A DNA stretch of 64,000 bases. Origin: Sporolactobacillus mangiferae (GTDB lineage Bacteria; Bacillota; Bacilli; Bacillales; Sporolactobacillaceae). The stretch covers positions 434,001 to 498,000 of the forward strand of contig NZ_JAMAST010000001.1 of the NCBI RefSeq assembly GCF_023336505.1. Reading direction: 5' to 3'. Made by a program: the position numbers and the translations under genes. The notes under the pieces are model-generated. The model did not search any database, was not told the origin of the DNA, and worked only from the letters and a program-made list of their open reading frames with translations. How positions within the stretch are numbered: the first letter of the stretch is position 1; each line of letters starts with the position of its first letter. Shown piece by piece: positions 54,977 to 63,234 of the stretch.

Positions 54977-56385
54977 GACGGAGTGTTTTCCTTTCCCCGA
55001 TGTTTTTTATAAGGAAAACGTAAAGTAAATGTCGTTCCTTTGCCCCTCCGGCTGGTCACTTGGATCGTCCCGTCCTGCATCTCAACATATGTTTTCACAA
55101 TCGACAGACCCAGGCCGGTTCCGCCATACTGACGTGCCCGGGATTTTTCCACACGATAAAAACGTTCAAAAATATACGGAAGCTCATCCTCAGGGATGCC
55201 GATTCCTGTATCCGATACCGTCATTACAGCCGTCTTCTTTTGATCGATCAGTTGAACAGAAACCCGTCCGTTTTCCGTGTACCGAATCGCGTTTTCCAAC
55301 AAATTCAGCAGGATCTGTTCCATTCTTCCACGATCGCCAAGCAGGTGCGGCATGTGATCAGGCAGTTCAACATGCAGACCTATGTTTTTCTGTTCTGCTT
55401 TGATCATGACTTTTTGTGCGGCTGTCTGTGCGACTTCTTTGAGGTCAACAGGTTCTATGGCGAGCGAAAGCTGACCTTCCTCCATTTTGGCCAGATCAAA
55501 CAGATCATGAATCAGCTGTTCCAGACGGACAGACTCCTGATAAATGATCGAAAGCGATTGTTTTTTCTCTTCATCAGTATTCACTAATCCATCATTTAAG
55601 ACTTTGGCATAGCCCTGCAGATAGGTGACCGGGGTTCGCAGTTCATGTGAAATATTTGAGAAAAAAGTACGCCGCGAGTCTCGATATCTTTGCAGACTGG
55701 CCGCCAGACCGTTAATTGAATGCCCCAGCCTGCCAAGTTCATCCCGACTTCTCAGACGAAGCCGGGCATCCCAGTCACCATCAGCCATTTTTTCGGTCAT
55801 TTGCTGCATCTGCAGAAGCGGCCTTGAGAGCAGTTTGCTTATCATAAGAATGAAACCAAGAGCGAGCAAAAACGCGCCAAGTCCGGAAAGCATCAACAAA
55901 TTCCGAAGCTGCGCCAAAGAGGCTTCCATTTTCTCCATCGAAGCAATCACATAAATAGCCGAAGGTGCCGACGTTCCACTTTGAATGGATTTGCCGACAA
56001 CATAAAAAGGTTTCCCGTGGGCATCTCTTCTCATAAAGGAATCCGAATGTCCTCTAAGCAGGCGACGGATATCTCTCGTTTTGATTAATTCGGAATACTT
56101 CTTCTTTTCACCAGGGTAAGGCAGAAGGCCGCCCTGATGGTTTACCTGCAAAACGCTCACATCGGAAAATTCGGCAAACGTTCGAATCATTGATCGAGCA
56201 GTGGCGTCACCGGATTCAGCCATTGTAACAAAATGCGTGGCAAGCTGATCCGTATCCTCTTTCATTTGCTTCTCATAGAAATTAGTAAAGAGTCGATCAA
56301 CAGCTAATCCCAGAGAAACCAGAATCACGATCATCATGATCATCATCACCGTCCCCAGCTTAATCTCGATTCGATTGAGGTTCAT
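54973..56385 (-). CDS. Sensor histidine kinase (BaeS/CusS type)
   Basis: 470 residues. Two membrane helices (about 10-30 and 163-186) enclose a periplasm-like sensor of about 130 residues. Then come HAMP, H-box SNISHELRTPVTYLQGY with His247, and ATPase boxes NLLENAIRYT, VSDTGIGI and GTGLGLSIVK. The ATG overlaps the regulator stop codon by four bases. The tail of three small metal-type membrane proteins hints that the signal is a metal or envelope stress. Confidence 0.93.
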   Translation of the reverse strand: MNLNRIEIKLGTVMMIMMIVILVSLGLAVDRLFTNFYEKQMKEDTDQLATHFVTMAESGDATARSMIRTFAEFSDVSVLQVNHQGGLLPYPGEKKKYSELIKTRDIRRLLRGHSDSFMRRDAHGKPFYVVGKSIQSGTSAPSAIYVIASMEKMEASLAQLRNLLMLSGLGAFLLALGFILMISKLLSRPLLQMQQMTEKMADGDWDARLRLRSRDELGRLGHSINGLAASLQRYRDSRRTFFSNISHELRTPVTYLQGYAKVLNDGLVNTDEEKKQSLSIIYQESVRLEQLIHDLFDLAKMEEGQLSLAIEPVDLKEVAQTAAQKVMIKAEQKNIGLHVELPDHMPHLLGDRGRMEQILLNLLENAIRYTENGRVSVQLIDQKKTAVMTVSDTGIGIPEDELPYIFERFYRVEKSRARQYGGTGLGLSIVKTYVEMQDGTIQVTSRRGKGTTFTLRFPYKKHRGKENTPS

Positions 56386-57095
56386 GATTGCATGGCTCCT
56401 GTTTCGAACTTATAGCCAACACCCCAACTCGTCTGTATCGGCTGATAAGGAAGATGTGCTTTTTTTAATTTTTCTCTGATATTTTTCACATGTATATCAA
56501 CCACACGAATGTCTCCTTCAAAATCAAAGCCCCATATTTTTTCAATAAGCTGTTCTCGCGAAAGAACCCGCCCCTTATTTTCAGCCAGTGTAAGAAACAG
56601 CTCAAATTCCTTATGCGTTAAGTCGATCGGTGTATCACGGACAAAAATCTGACGTCCTTCACTGTCAATCGCCAGTTCAGGAAAACGGAGCATATGATTC
56701 TCAATTTGCTTCAGTAAAGTCAGAGAAGCGCGCCGAATCAGCGCGCGGATACGGGCAATCAGTTCTTCCGGATCAAACGGTTTGGTCAAATAGTCATCCG
56801 CCCCAAGTTCAAGTCCCTGAACCTTTTCTTTTGTTTCATCTAAAGCGGTCAGCATCAAAATGGGAACCGATTGGGCCATACGAATTGACCGACAGACCTC
56901 CCAGCCATCCATGCCCGGCATCATCACATCTAGAATAACCAGATCGAATGATTGATGCTTCATCTTCGAAAGTGCCTCGTGTCCATCGGCCGCTTCAACA
57001 GGAACAAAACCTACTTTTGATAAATAGATGCGTAGCAGGTTACGCAGTTTCCAATCATCGTCGACCATCAAAATAGTTATTTTTTCCATGCTCAT
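56382..57095 (-). CDS. OmpR-family response regulator
   Basis: About 237 residues. Receiver with Asp56 (LVILDVMMP) and LTKPFD, then a winged helix ending TSWGVGYKFE. The start at 57095 has GAGG six bases upstream; 57089 is an alternative. It is the first gene of a five-gene operon: regulator, kinase and three small membrane proteins. Confidence 0.93.
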   Translation of the reverse strand: MSMEKITILMVDDDWKLRNLLRIYLSKVGFVPVEAADGHEALSKMKHQSFDLVILDVMMPGMDGWEVCRSIRMAQSVPILMLTALDETKEKVQGLELGADDYLTKPFDPEELIARIRALIRRASLTLLKQIENHMLRFPELAIDSEGRQIFVRDTPIDLTHKEFELFLTLAENKGRVLSREQLIEKIWGFDFEGDIRVVDIHVKNIREKLKKAHLPYQPIQTSWGVGYKFETGAMQS

Positions 57096-57454
57096 CATCT
57101 GCCTCGGCTTTCGATTACCTGCAACCCGTAGATCCCACAAGCATCGTTCACTTATGTACCAAAATTTTTTGCAAAAGACAATTCATAAATTTTAGTATAA
57201 AGGAATCACGATTCATTCATCCAGATCAGGAGGGGCATCATAATTACTGAATTCTCTCATTCTAACCAGTAAATGTGTAGATTTTGTTAGGGGATATAAA
57301 GGCCCTCATGATTCTTTTTTCGGATTCGGAAATGGGAGACATGTACAAAAAAATAGATTTCCTGTGACAATGGAACCCAGATTATTCAGGTTATTTATAA
57401 CGCAGTAATATTTTTTATATCTTGAATTTGTCGGAAATTTCACCGGAAAAGCAT
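57096..57454. other. 359-base gap upstream of the regulator gene
   Basis: It holds the promoter of the regulator-kinase operon and the downstream end of the exonuclease gene. No further feature is supported. Confidence 0.4.
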
Positions 57455-58297
57455 TCAATGATGCCTGGATAAATGGTCATCGTCTGAAAATACCGCATAC
57501 CGCCTCTCATTGTAAAGGTGTTGGATGTAACGACGAAGAGCTTTCATTTTTTTCTTCTCCTGGTTGTCTATCCGATTTTTTTCCAGAGTTTTTTTCATGA
57601 TTCCTGTATGCATAAGGAAGTTTACATCTCGATCCGGATAACGGTTTACTAAGTTACGCAGTATTTTCTTACCTTGCTTTGTGATGACGATATATCCATC
57701 CTTATCTGCCCGCAGCAGTATATTGAATTTTTCAAAAAATTGCTGGCGATTATAAATCCATCTATTCAGATTGGTGTGATTTTTTTCGATATGTCGGAAT
57801 AGTCGTGTGGTGTTTAATACGTCATCGTTAGCATTATGCCATTTCCCTTTAAAATCAATGCCATATAATGATAAAGCTGTGCGCAGACTCGGCTGAGCCG
57901 TTAACTGATGATCTGCCATGATGATCTCCTGAAGATTCATATAACCTTTAATCCAATTTGTATTGGCGTGATATTTGAAAGCATTGTCTAAGAAAAAACG
58001 GATGTCGTCATGGCTAAAGCTGACAAAGATAACCGATTCAAAAAATTGCCGGTTCAACGCAGATACAAAGGCAGAAAAATACGGAGCGTGACTGACATCG
58101 TTCATCGTTATTCCGGTCAGTTTCCGGATGTAGTTCTGAATGCCAAAGTTGGGTTTAATGTAGGAATTAAAAAACTTGATTTTATCCTCAGATGTGTGAT
58201 CGTGATAGATTCCGCAGCTAAACTGAATAATTTCATCAATCCCATTTGCATATACATGGCTTGTATTTGCTTCAAAATCAACAATTAGATAATCCAT
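57455..58297 (-). CDS. DEDDh 3'-5' exonuclease-family protein
   Basis: 280 residues. Exonuclease fold: VDFEAN (Asp7, Glu9), a middle Asp in FSHDDIRFF, and HNANDDVLNT with the catalytic His and last Asp. This is the RNase T/ERI-1/KapD-like pattern. The C-terminal 110 residues are basic and helical, without a known domain. GGGTGAT precedes the ATG at 58297. RNA or DNA processing is likely; the substrate is open. Confidence 0.85.
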   Translation of the reverse strand: MDYLIVDFEANTSHVYANGIDEIIQFSCGIYHDHTSEDKIKFFNSYIKPNFGIQNYIRKLTGITMNDVSHAPYFSAFVSALNRQFFESVIFVSFSHDDIRFFLDNAFKYHANTNWIKGYMNLQEIIMADHQLTAQPSLRTALSLYGIDFKGKWHNANDDVLNTTRLFRHIEKNHTNLNRWIYNRQQFFEKFNILLRADKDGYIVITKQGKKILRNLVNRYPDRDVNFLMHTGIMKKTLEKNRIDNQEKKKMKALRRYIQHLYNERRYAVFSDDDHLSRHH

Positions 58298-58383
58298 AGC
58301 ATCACCCGGCCTGTTTCTTCAGATCCTGATTTGATTTTAAGTATAATGCAGCATTACTTGAACCGTAAAGAAATTAGTCGATA

Positions 58384-58411
58384 AGAAAAACCGGGCAAAA
58401 AGCGCCCGGTC
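58384..58411 (-). terminator. Hairpin terminator
   Basis: ACCGGGC (58390-58396) pairs with GCCCGGT (58404-58410), followed by TTTTTCTTAT on the minus strand. Confidence 0.65.
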
Positions 58412-58442
58412 CTTTGCTATCGACCTTGTGCTTATGCGACAC

Positions 58443-58598
58443 TCCAGCTGCTCGCTTGCCGCGGGCGATCCGGGAGCCTCCTCAAACAATCACTAATCTG
58501 CGGGGTCTCCCCTGGCTCGCTGATCCCGCAGGCGTCTCGCGCCTTCGTGTCTGGTTTGCACTGTATTACTAAACCAAAAAATTATATACTTTCTTATC
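58443..58598 (+). repeat. Intergenic repeat family A, copy 3
   Basis: TCCAGCTGCTCGCTTGCCGC at the left and AATTATATACTTTCTTA at the right, with CTGATCCCGCAGGCG in the middle. A family B copy follows after three bases. Confidence 0.8.
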
Positions 58599-58601
58599 TT
58601 T

Positions 58602-58710
58602 TTAGAAAACTTGGCTTTGCCAAGCCTTTAAGCCGCAGGACGCGGCGTTTTTTCGGACCGCTTATACTATTTTCCTTAAAATTTATATACTTTCTTGTAG
58701 TATAATAAAA
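58602..58710 (+). repeat. Intergenic repeat family B, copy 4
   Basis: TTAGAAAACTTGGCTTTGCC at the start with a perfect CTTGGC/GCCAAG hairpin. It ends with TTATACTA and TAGTATAA arms around CCTTAAAATTTATATAC. Confidence 0.8.
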
Positions 58711-58742
58711 GCGGACGAAAAATCATTTAATTTCTCGTCCCC
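58702..58742 (-). terminator. Terminator of the erm gene
   Basis: GGGACGAGAAAT and ATTTTTCGTCC on the minus strand form a long imperfect stem, then GCTTTTATTAT. It lies about 115 bases past the erm stop. Confidence 0.6.
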
Positions 58743-58855
58743 TCTGTTTAAATGCTGTTTTTTAATTATTGACGATGCCCGTAATCTGTTTACCATCAGC
58801 CGTAAAAACCGCAAAAGATGATCATTGGACATAGACCGTTGTATTAAAGCAATCA

Positions 58856-59695
58856 TTATGCCTTCCGTTTTAGATGATGGGGTGCGTATTTGATGACTGT
58901 ATTAAAGATAATGCCCCACTGTTCCTCGCTGAGACAGCCCACTTTACATTCGTCTTTTATACTTAATCTCCGCCTCAGATGCTTTAATTGTTTGGCTGTG
59001 AACAGGCATGCCAAAACGGTCCCTGCCGATTCATCCGGTTTTCGTAATAAGGCTTTGGCTAATGTTCTGAACTGTTCTGCGTATTGAATGGGGATAATCG
59101 GCTTATCCCTTCTTCGGATGCTGAGCATCGCTGACTCCACCTTGGGCGGCGGTGAAAAGTGTGTCTTCGGTATCGTTCTTTCGATCCGCAGATCAAAGTA
59201 CATCCGCCACTGAAGAACATAAGCATCTTTTATCCGCCTGGATACAAACCGTCTGGCAGCCCCTTTTTCCATAACAATGATACCTCTTACCAGCTTCCGC
59301 TTTGGATGATTAAGCAACATCTTCATAATAGGCGTCGTGATCGCATACGGAATATTTGAAACGACGATAAATTCCTTTCGCGGTAAATGAACGCTTAAAA
59401 TATCCTGTTTGATGATCTTCACATTTTCATATGAAGCAAGTTTTTTGTTTAAAACCGCTACAAATTTTTCATCGATTTCAACTGCCAGTACATGATTTGA
59501 CCTGTGGGCGAGTTCACTCGTCAGCGCGCCTTTACCCGCACCAAATTCAATGACCGTATCACTTTTTCTGATTGATGCTTTATTCACAATATCCTGAACG
59601 GTCCTTTTATTGTGCATCAAGTGCTGTCCTGTAAAATTTGGGGGTTCACCGCGGCTCAGCTTCTTATTACTGTACCTGTGCCTGGTTTTTCTCAT
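58856..59695 (-). CDS. erm: 23S rRNA adenine N6-methyltransferase, Erm type
   Basis: 279 residues. SAM-binding motif VIEFGAGKGALTSELA, the DILSV acidic motif and the catalytic NIPYAITTPIM are intact, with QHLMHNKRTVQDIV at the N-terminus as in Erm rather than KsgA. By sequence feel it is closest to the Erm(D)/Erm(34) group of Bacillus. Erm dimethylates A2058 of 23S rRNA and blocks macrolide, lincosamide and streptogramin B binding. The start at 59695 has AGGAGG five bases upstream. No mobile element is adjacent; a composite repeat lies downstream. Confidence 0.9.
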   Translation of the reverse strand: MRKTRHRYSNKKLSRGEPPNFTGQHLMHNKRTVQDIVNKASIRKSDTVIEFGAGKGALTSELAHRSNHVLAVEIDEKFVAVLNKKLASYENVKIIKQDILSVHLPRKEFIVVSNIPYAITTPIMKMLLNHPKRKLVRGIIVMEKGAARRFVSRRIKDAYVLQWRMYFDLRIERTIPKTHFSPPPKVESAMLSIRRRDKPIIPIQYAEQFRTLAKALLRKPDESAGTVLACLFTAKQLKHLRRRLSIKDECKVGCLSEEQWGIIFNTVIKYAPHHLKRKA

Positions 59696-59705
59696 TGTAT
59701 CCTCC

Positions 59706-59849
59706 TTAATCAATCACCAAATGGCCTGTGGTGATCAGAAAAAAAGAGAGAACAACTCGAACCAGAGACAGCTTAACCCCAATAATAATCCATAAAAAAG
59801 AAAGGCAGAAAATCCACCTTCCCGTCTTATTCCTGTGTTTACCAGACAT
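59706..59849 (-). CDS. Possible leader peptide upstream of erm
   Basis: 47 residues, ending two bases before the erm ribosome site. It is hydrophobic at the centre (FCLSFLWIIIG). There is no ribosome site before the ATG, which lies inside a TATAAT-like element. The end of the frame overlaps a hairpin with arms ATCACC and GGTGAT. Inducible erm genes are controlled by such leaders, but I see none of the known stalling motifs with confidence. Confidence 0.25.
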   Translation of the reverse strand: MSGKHRNKTGRWIFCLSFLWIIIGVKLSLVRVVLSFFLITTGHLVID

Positions 59850-60306
59850 TATAAAAATGGACAGACTTATTCCGTTTAACTCTGATCACAACAGAGCCAT
59901 TGAAGTATTTAATTACAAATTCTTCAATGTACGAAACGAAGTCTGGCTGATTGCATACGATCTATCCTTCCCTTACCAGGTTAAGCTTACCTTCATTATA
60001 ATAAAAGTGGATTTTTCACACAAGACCGTTGAACGACAGGTTGATCTGCACCGAAGATCTAGTAATTCCGAAACCTTTCATCCAATGTTGCTTTTTTCCT
60101 GAACAGAAAAACAGTACTGCCCCGTTAAAGAGCATTAGGCTCATGTATTAAGGGGAGAAACTCACACGAACAAAATATCGCAGCAAAGAATTTTGAAGAT
60201 CTTCAATTCCCGAAAGATGGAACTTTAATACATTAGGAGGACATAGCTGTTGTCTCTACCGTATTTCGATAGAGCTTGAGGCAGTATGACCACCATTAAT
60301 GATCTC
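59850..60306. other. 457-base gap between erm leader and doc
   Basis: No gene seen. AGGAGGACAT at about 60236 is a good ribosome site but precedes only a nine-codon frame from TTG. Confidence 0.4.
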
Positions 60307-60705
60307 TCATACTTTAATAGAATGTTTTTCTATCCATGTACTAATTTGAGAAGTGGCGATCTTATTCTCTTGATCAGATATCTTAACTGTAAAATCTTCT
60401 TTTTCATTTGGATCCGCATGTATTTTATAGCCATTTTTTCTCAAAAAAACTTCCAGTGACGCGTAAGCTGTTCTTTTGTTTGCATTAAAGAAAGCATGAT
60501 TCTGAGCTAAGCTTTGAAATAATGCGGCAGCTTTCGTAAATAAAGTCGGATAGGCATCTGCTCCGAATGCTGATGCTCTCGGACGGTTAATGGCACTTTC
60601 CAATAAGTGAGCGTCTTTAATTCCAATATCTTCTTCCGGGGAGTATTTCCTGATCAGAAAAGCATTTAAGTAAATCACTTGGGTTTTAGTCAGATAATAG
60701 GTCAT
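60307..60705 (-). CDS. doc: Doc-family toxin (Fic fold)
   Basis: 132 residues. HAFFNANKRTA is the Doc version of the Fic motif (H-x-F-x-N-x-N-K-R). Doc toxins phosphorylate elongation factor Tu and stop translation. The ATG overlaps the stop of the upstream antitoxin gene by four bases. The protein is complete and the motif intact, so the module is probably active. Confidence 0.92.
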   Translation of the reverse strand: MTYYLTKTQVIYLNAFLIRKYSPEEDIGIKDAHLLESAINRPRASAFGADAYPTLFTKAAALFQSLAQNHAFFNANKRTAYASLEVFLRKNGYKIHADPNEKEDFTVKISDQENKIATSQISTWIEKHSIKV

Positions 60706-60965
60706 CGATCAACAAGGCCTTTAAAGACAGAATCATTTTCCTTAACGATTTCATTGACCATCTCAATAAATTCTGTATCGATTCCCTCTGGAAGTTTTAT
60801 GGCTTTACGTTTACTTATTTTAACCGTGCCGTCATCCAAATTTTCAAACGTAACCTCATCACCGGCAGTCACACCAAGATGTTTTAAAACTTCTTTTGGA
60901 TAGGTTGTACCATAACTGTTGCCCATCTTAAAAATTTTGCGTTCCAATGTCATTTCACGCTCCAT
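60702..60965 (-). CDS. AbrB/MazE-type antitoxin
   Basis: 87 residues. A swapped-hairpin AbrB-type DNA-binding domain (KIFKMGNSYGTTYPKEVLKH, LGVTAGDEVTFE) is followed by an acidic C-terminal tail that should wrap Doc. The start at 60965 follows AAAGGAG by eight bases; in-frame sequence upstream to 61073 runs through the operators. It represses its own operon in typical modules of this kind. Confidence 0.9.
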   Translation of the reverse strand: MEREMTLERKIFKMGNSYGTTYPKEVLKHLGVTAGDEVTFENLDDGTVKISKRKAIKLPEGIDTEFIEMVNEIVKENDSVFKGLVDR

Positions 60966-61002
60966 CACAATATTCTCCTTTCTATTGTATGCAAGCATTA
61001 TG

Positions 61003-61040
61003 ATGTATATACAATAACACGTAATTATTGTATATACAAT
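61003..61040. promoter_or_regulatory. Palindromic operators of the antitoxin-doc operon
   Basis: ATTGTATATACAAT (61027-61040) is a perfect 14-base palindrome and TGTATATACAAT (61004-61015) is nearly the same. They are 24 bases apart, and a half-site TTGTAT occurs again near 60986. They overlap the likely promoter. Confidence 0.7.
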
Positions 61041-61154
61041 ATAACAGTTATACATAAATGCCCTTTCCGTCAACTCTATACGTCATCATCATTGATCTGT
61101 TCGTTCAGATTAATTTTAAATTTTTTTGGGGCCGAACCAAATTTATCAGGGGAT

Positions 61155-61307
61155 ATGCTCAAAGAACAGCATCAACGTGACGAATCAATAGCAGTAAAGA
61201 TTTTTGATGACCTTCTTGCTTGTGCAATAAATGTGCAAAATGGTTCAGAATCCTATCGTTTTCTATCGTATTCTCCAAAAATGAAAAAAGCTCATAAATC
61301 CCATTAG
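61155..61307 (+). CDS. Possible small protein or gene fragment
   Basis: 50 residues, MLKEQHQRDESIAVKIFDDL at the start, charged. GGGG lies too close to the ATG for a normal ribosome site. It could be a fragment of an older gene. Confidence 0.25.
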   Translation: MLKEQHQRDESIAVKIFDDLLACAINVQNGSESYRFLSYSPKMKKAHKSH

Positions 61308-61364
61308 ATCAAGGATTTACAAGCTTTCCGGAAGTTTATAACTTCATCAAAATTCATCTCAAAA

Positions 61365-61446
61365 TACCGGTGGTCGGGGTCGAACCGACACTCCCGAAGG
61401 AACACGATTTTGAGTCGTGCGCGTCTGCCAATTCCGCCACACCGGC
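61365..61446 (-). tRNA. tRNA-Leu (CAA)
   Basis: 82 nt with a variable arm; anticodon loop CTCAAAA. Last gene of the cluster in transcription order. Confidence 0.95.
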
Positions 61447-61471
61447 ACAACAAAATAATTTAAAATTTAAA

Positions 61472-61545
61472 TGGAGGCGACACCCGGAATCGAACCGGGG
61501 ATAAGGGTTTTGCAGACCCGTGCCTTACCGCTTGGCTATGCCGCC
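61472..61545 (-). tRNA. tRNA-Cys (GCA)
   Basis: 74 nt including an encoded CCA; anticodon loop CTGCAAA. Confidence 0.95.
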
Positions 61546-61560
61546 ATATTGAAATAATAA

Positions 61561-61635
61561 TGGAGCGGAAGACGGGATTCAAACCCGCGACCCTCACCAT
61601 GGCAAGGTGATGTTCTATCACTGAACTACTTCCGC
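61561..61635 (-). tRNA. tRNA-Gly (GCC)
   Basis: 75 nt with encoded CCA; anticodon loop TTGCCAT, acceptor GCGGAAG. Confidence 0.95.
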
Positions 61636-61641
61636 ATAAAA

Positions 61642-61713
61642 CTGGCCCAGCTGGATTCGAACCAGCGCATGACGGCACCAAAAACCGTTGCCTTACCGCT
61701 TGGCTATGGGCCA
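61642..61713 (-). tRNA. tRNA-Gln (TTG)
   Basis: 72 nt without encoded CCA; anticodon loop TTTTGGT, discriminator G. Confidence 0.92.
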
Positions 61714-61718
61714 ATAAA

Positions 61719-61795
61719 TGGGGCGGTTAGTGGGGATCGAACCCACGCATGCCGGAACCACAATCCGGTGTGTTAACCACTTCACCATAACCGCC
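61719..61795 (-). tRNA. tRNA-His (GTG)
   Basis: 77 nt with CCA; eight-pair acceptor stem including the extra 5' G; anticodon loop TTGTGGT. The next 105 bases to tRNA-Trp hold no gene. Confidence 0.95.
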
Positions 61796-61900
61796 ATAAT
61801 AATAGTGACTGTTTAAAATCATGGGAAAAACGCTGCCGAAGCCGATGATCTGACCTGCTCCCGCGCCCTTTTTTCCATTTTAAACATTTATTTAAAACAA

Positions 61901-61971
61901 CAGGGGTAGTAGGAATTGAACCCACACTGGAGGTTTTGGAGACCTCTGTTCTACCTTTAAACTATACCCCT
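61901..61971 (-). tRNA. tRNA-Trp (CCA)
   Basis: 71 nt without encoded CCA; anticodon loop CTCCAAA. Confidence 0.95.
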
Positions 61972-61983
61972 ATAATTATGTAA

Positions 61984-62065
61984 TGGAGGGAGAAGGATTC
62001 GAACCTTCGAACCCGTAGGGAACGGATTTACAGTCCGTCGCGTTTAGCCTCTTCGCTATCCCTCC
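61984..62065 (-). tRNA. tRNA-Tyr (GTA)
   Basis: 82 nt with a long variable arm; anticodon loop CTGTAAA. Confidence 0.95.
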
Positions 62066-62089
62066 ACAATAAAAGGATATAAAATAAAA

Positions 62090-62165
<76 letters not shown>

Positions 62166-62170
62166 ATAAA

Positions 62171-62246
<76 letters not shown>

Positions 62247-62298
62247 ATTATGTATAAATATGTGACAGCCAGTTGCTGTTAATAGTAAAAATAATAAA

Positions 62299-62374
62299 TG
62301 GCGGATCCGAGCGGATTTGAACCGCCGATCTCCTGCGTGACAGGCAGGCATGTTAACCCCTACACCACGGATCC
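62299..62374 (-). tRNA. tRNA-Asp (GTC)
   Basis: 76 nt with CCA; anticodon loop CTGTCAC. Confidence 0.95.
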
Positions 62375-62381
62375 ACAATAA

Positions 62382-62455
<74 letters not shown>

Positions 62456-62461
62456 ATGATA

Positions 62462-62537
62462 TGGTGGAGGATATAGGGCTCGAACCTATGACCCTCTGCT
62501 TGTAAGGCAGACGCTCTCCCAGCTGAGCTAATCCTCC
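62462..62537 (-). tRNA. tRNA-Val (TAC)
   Basis: 76 nt with CCA; anticodon loop CTTACAA. Confidence 0.95.
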
Positions 62538-62612
62538 AGATTAAGTTTGAACAAGCCACTAAAAACACCATTACATTCTAATACATGGCTGATCAAAAAT
62601 CAAGAAAAACAA

Positions 62613-62684
62613 TGACCCGTACGGGATTTGAACCCATGAACCCACCGTGAAAGGGTGGTGTCTTAACCACTTGACGAACGGGCC
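62613..62684 (-). tRNA. tRNA-Glu (TTC)
   Basis: 72 nt without encoded CCA; anticodon loop CTTTCAC. First gene of the cluster. Confidence 0.93.
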
Positions 62685-63123
62685 ACAATAACCACAGGCA
62701 CGAAATCTCGCCGCCGACTTTTAAAATATTATCACTATTTCATGTGAATTGCAAGTGTTTTTTTGCCTTATTTTTAAACAACAACTTCTTTAGTATAACC
62801 GATTGGGACAATGGAAAACAATCCCTGATACGTCTTTTCCCGACTATATCCTGGAAAAGGGCATTTTTCTTCATTATTGTCTGCCAGATCGTTCGAGGTC
62901 CGCTCTTGCATAAGTGATAAACCACCATACTTTTCCTTGAACATTCAAAGATCTTATGCTAGTTTTTGACTATACATAGAAATAAATCGCTCGGCTCAGT
63001 AACGTATGATTAACCCTGAGCAAGCTAACAAGCGATATGCCGCCCCCTCTCTCATACACGATCCACCCAGACTCGGTGCGCCCTGAAAAAATGAATAGAA
63101 GCAAGCCCACATCCCTTATTCCA
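62685..63123. other. 439-base gap upstream of the tRNA cluster
   Basis: It should hold the tRNA operon promoter. No rRNA gene end is seen, so in this window the cluster is not directly attached to an rRNA operon. Confidence 0.4.
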
Positions 63124-63222
63124 TTAGAAAACTTGGCTTCGCCAAGCTTCTGGCGAAAGCGAAGCCGCCATCGCACTTATACTATGTTCCTTAAAATTTA
63201 TATACTTTCAAGAGTATAAAAA
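63124..63222 (+). repeat. Intergenic repeat family B, copy 5
   Basis: TTAGAAAACTTGGCTTCGCC at the start with a perfect CTTGGC/GCCAAG hairpin, ending in TTATACT and AGTATAA arms. The end lies right against the ribosome site of the next gene. Confidence 0.8.
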
Positions 63223-63234
63223 AGGAGTTCGCCA

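Noticed and set aside
58443-58710. Insertion sequence downstream of erm
   Set aside because: The repeat has no transposase frame and the same sequence occurs at unrelated loci, so it is treated as a non-coding repeat.
59728-60102. Plus-strand frame opposite the erm leader
   Set aside because: Low-complexity shadow with no start site; kept out of the list.
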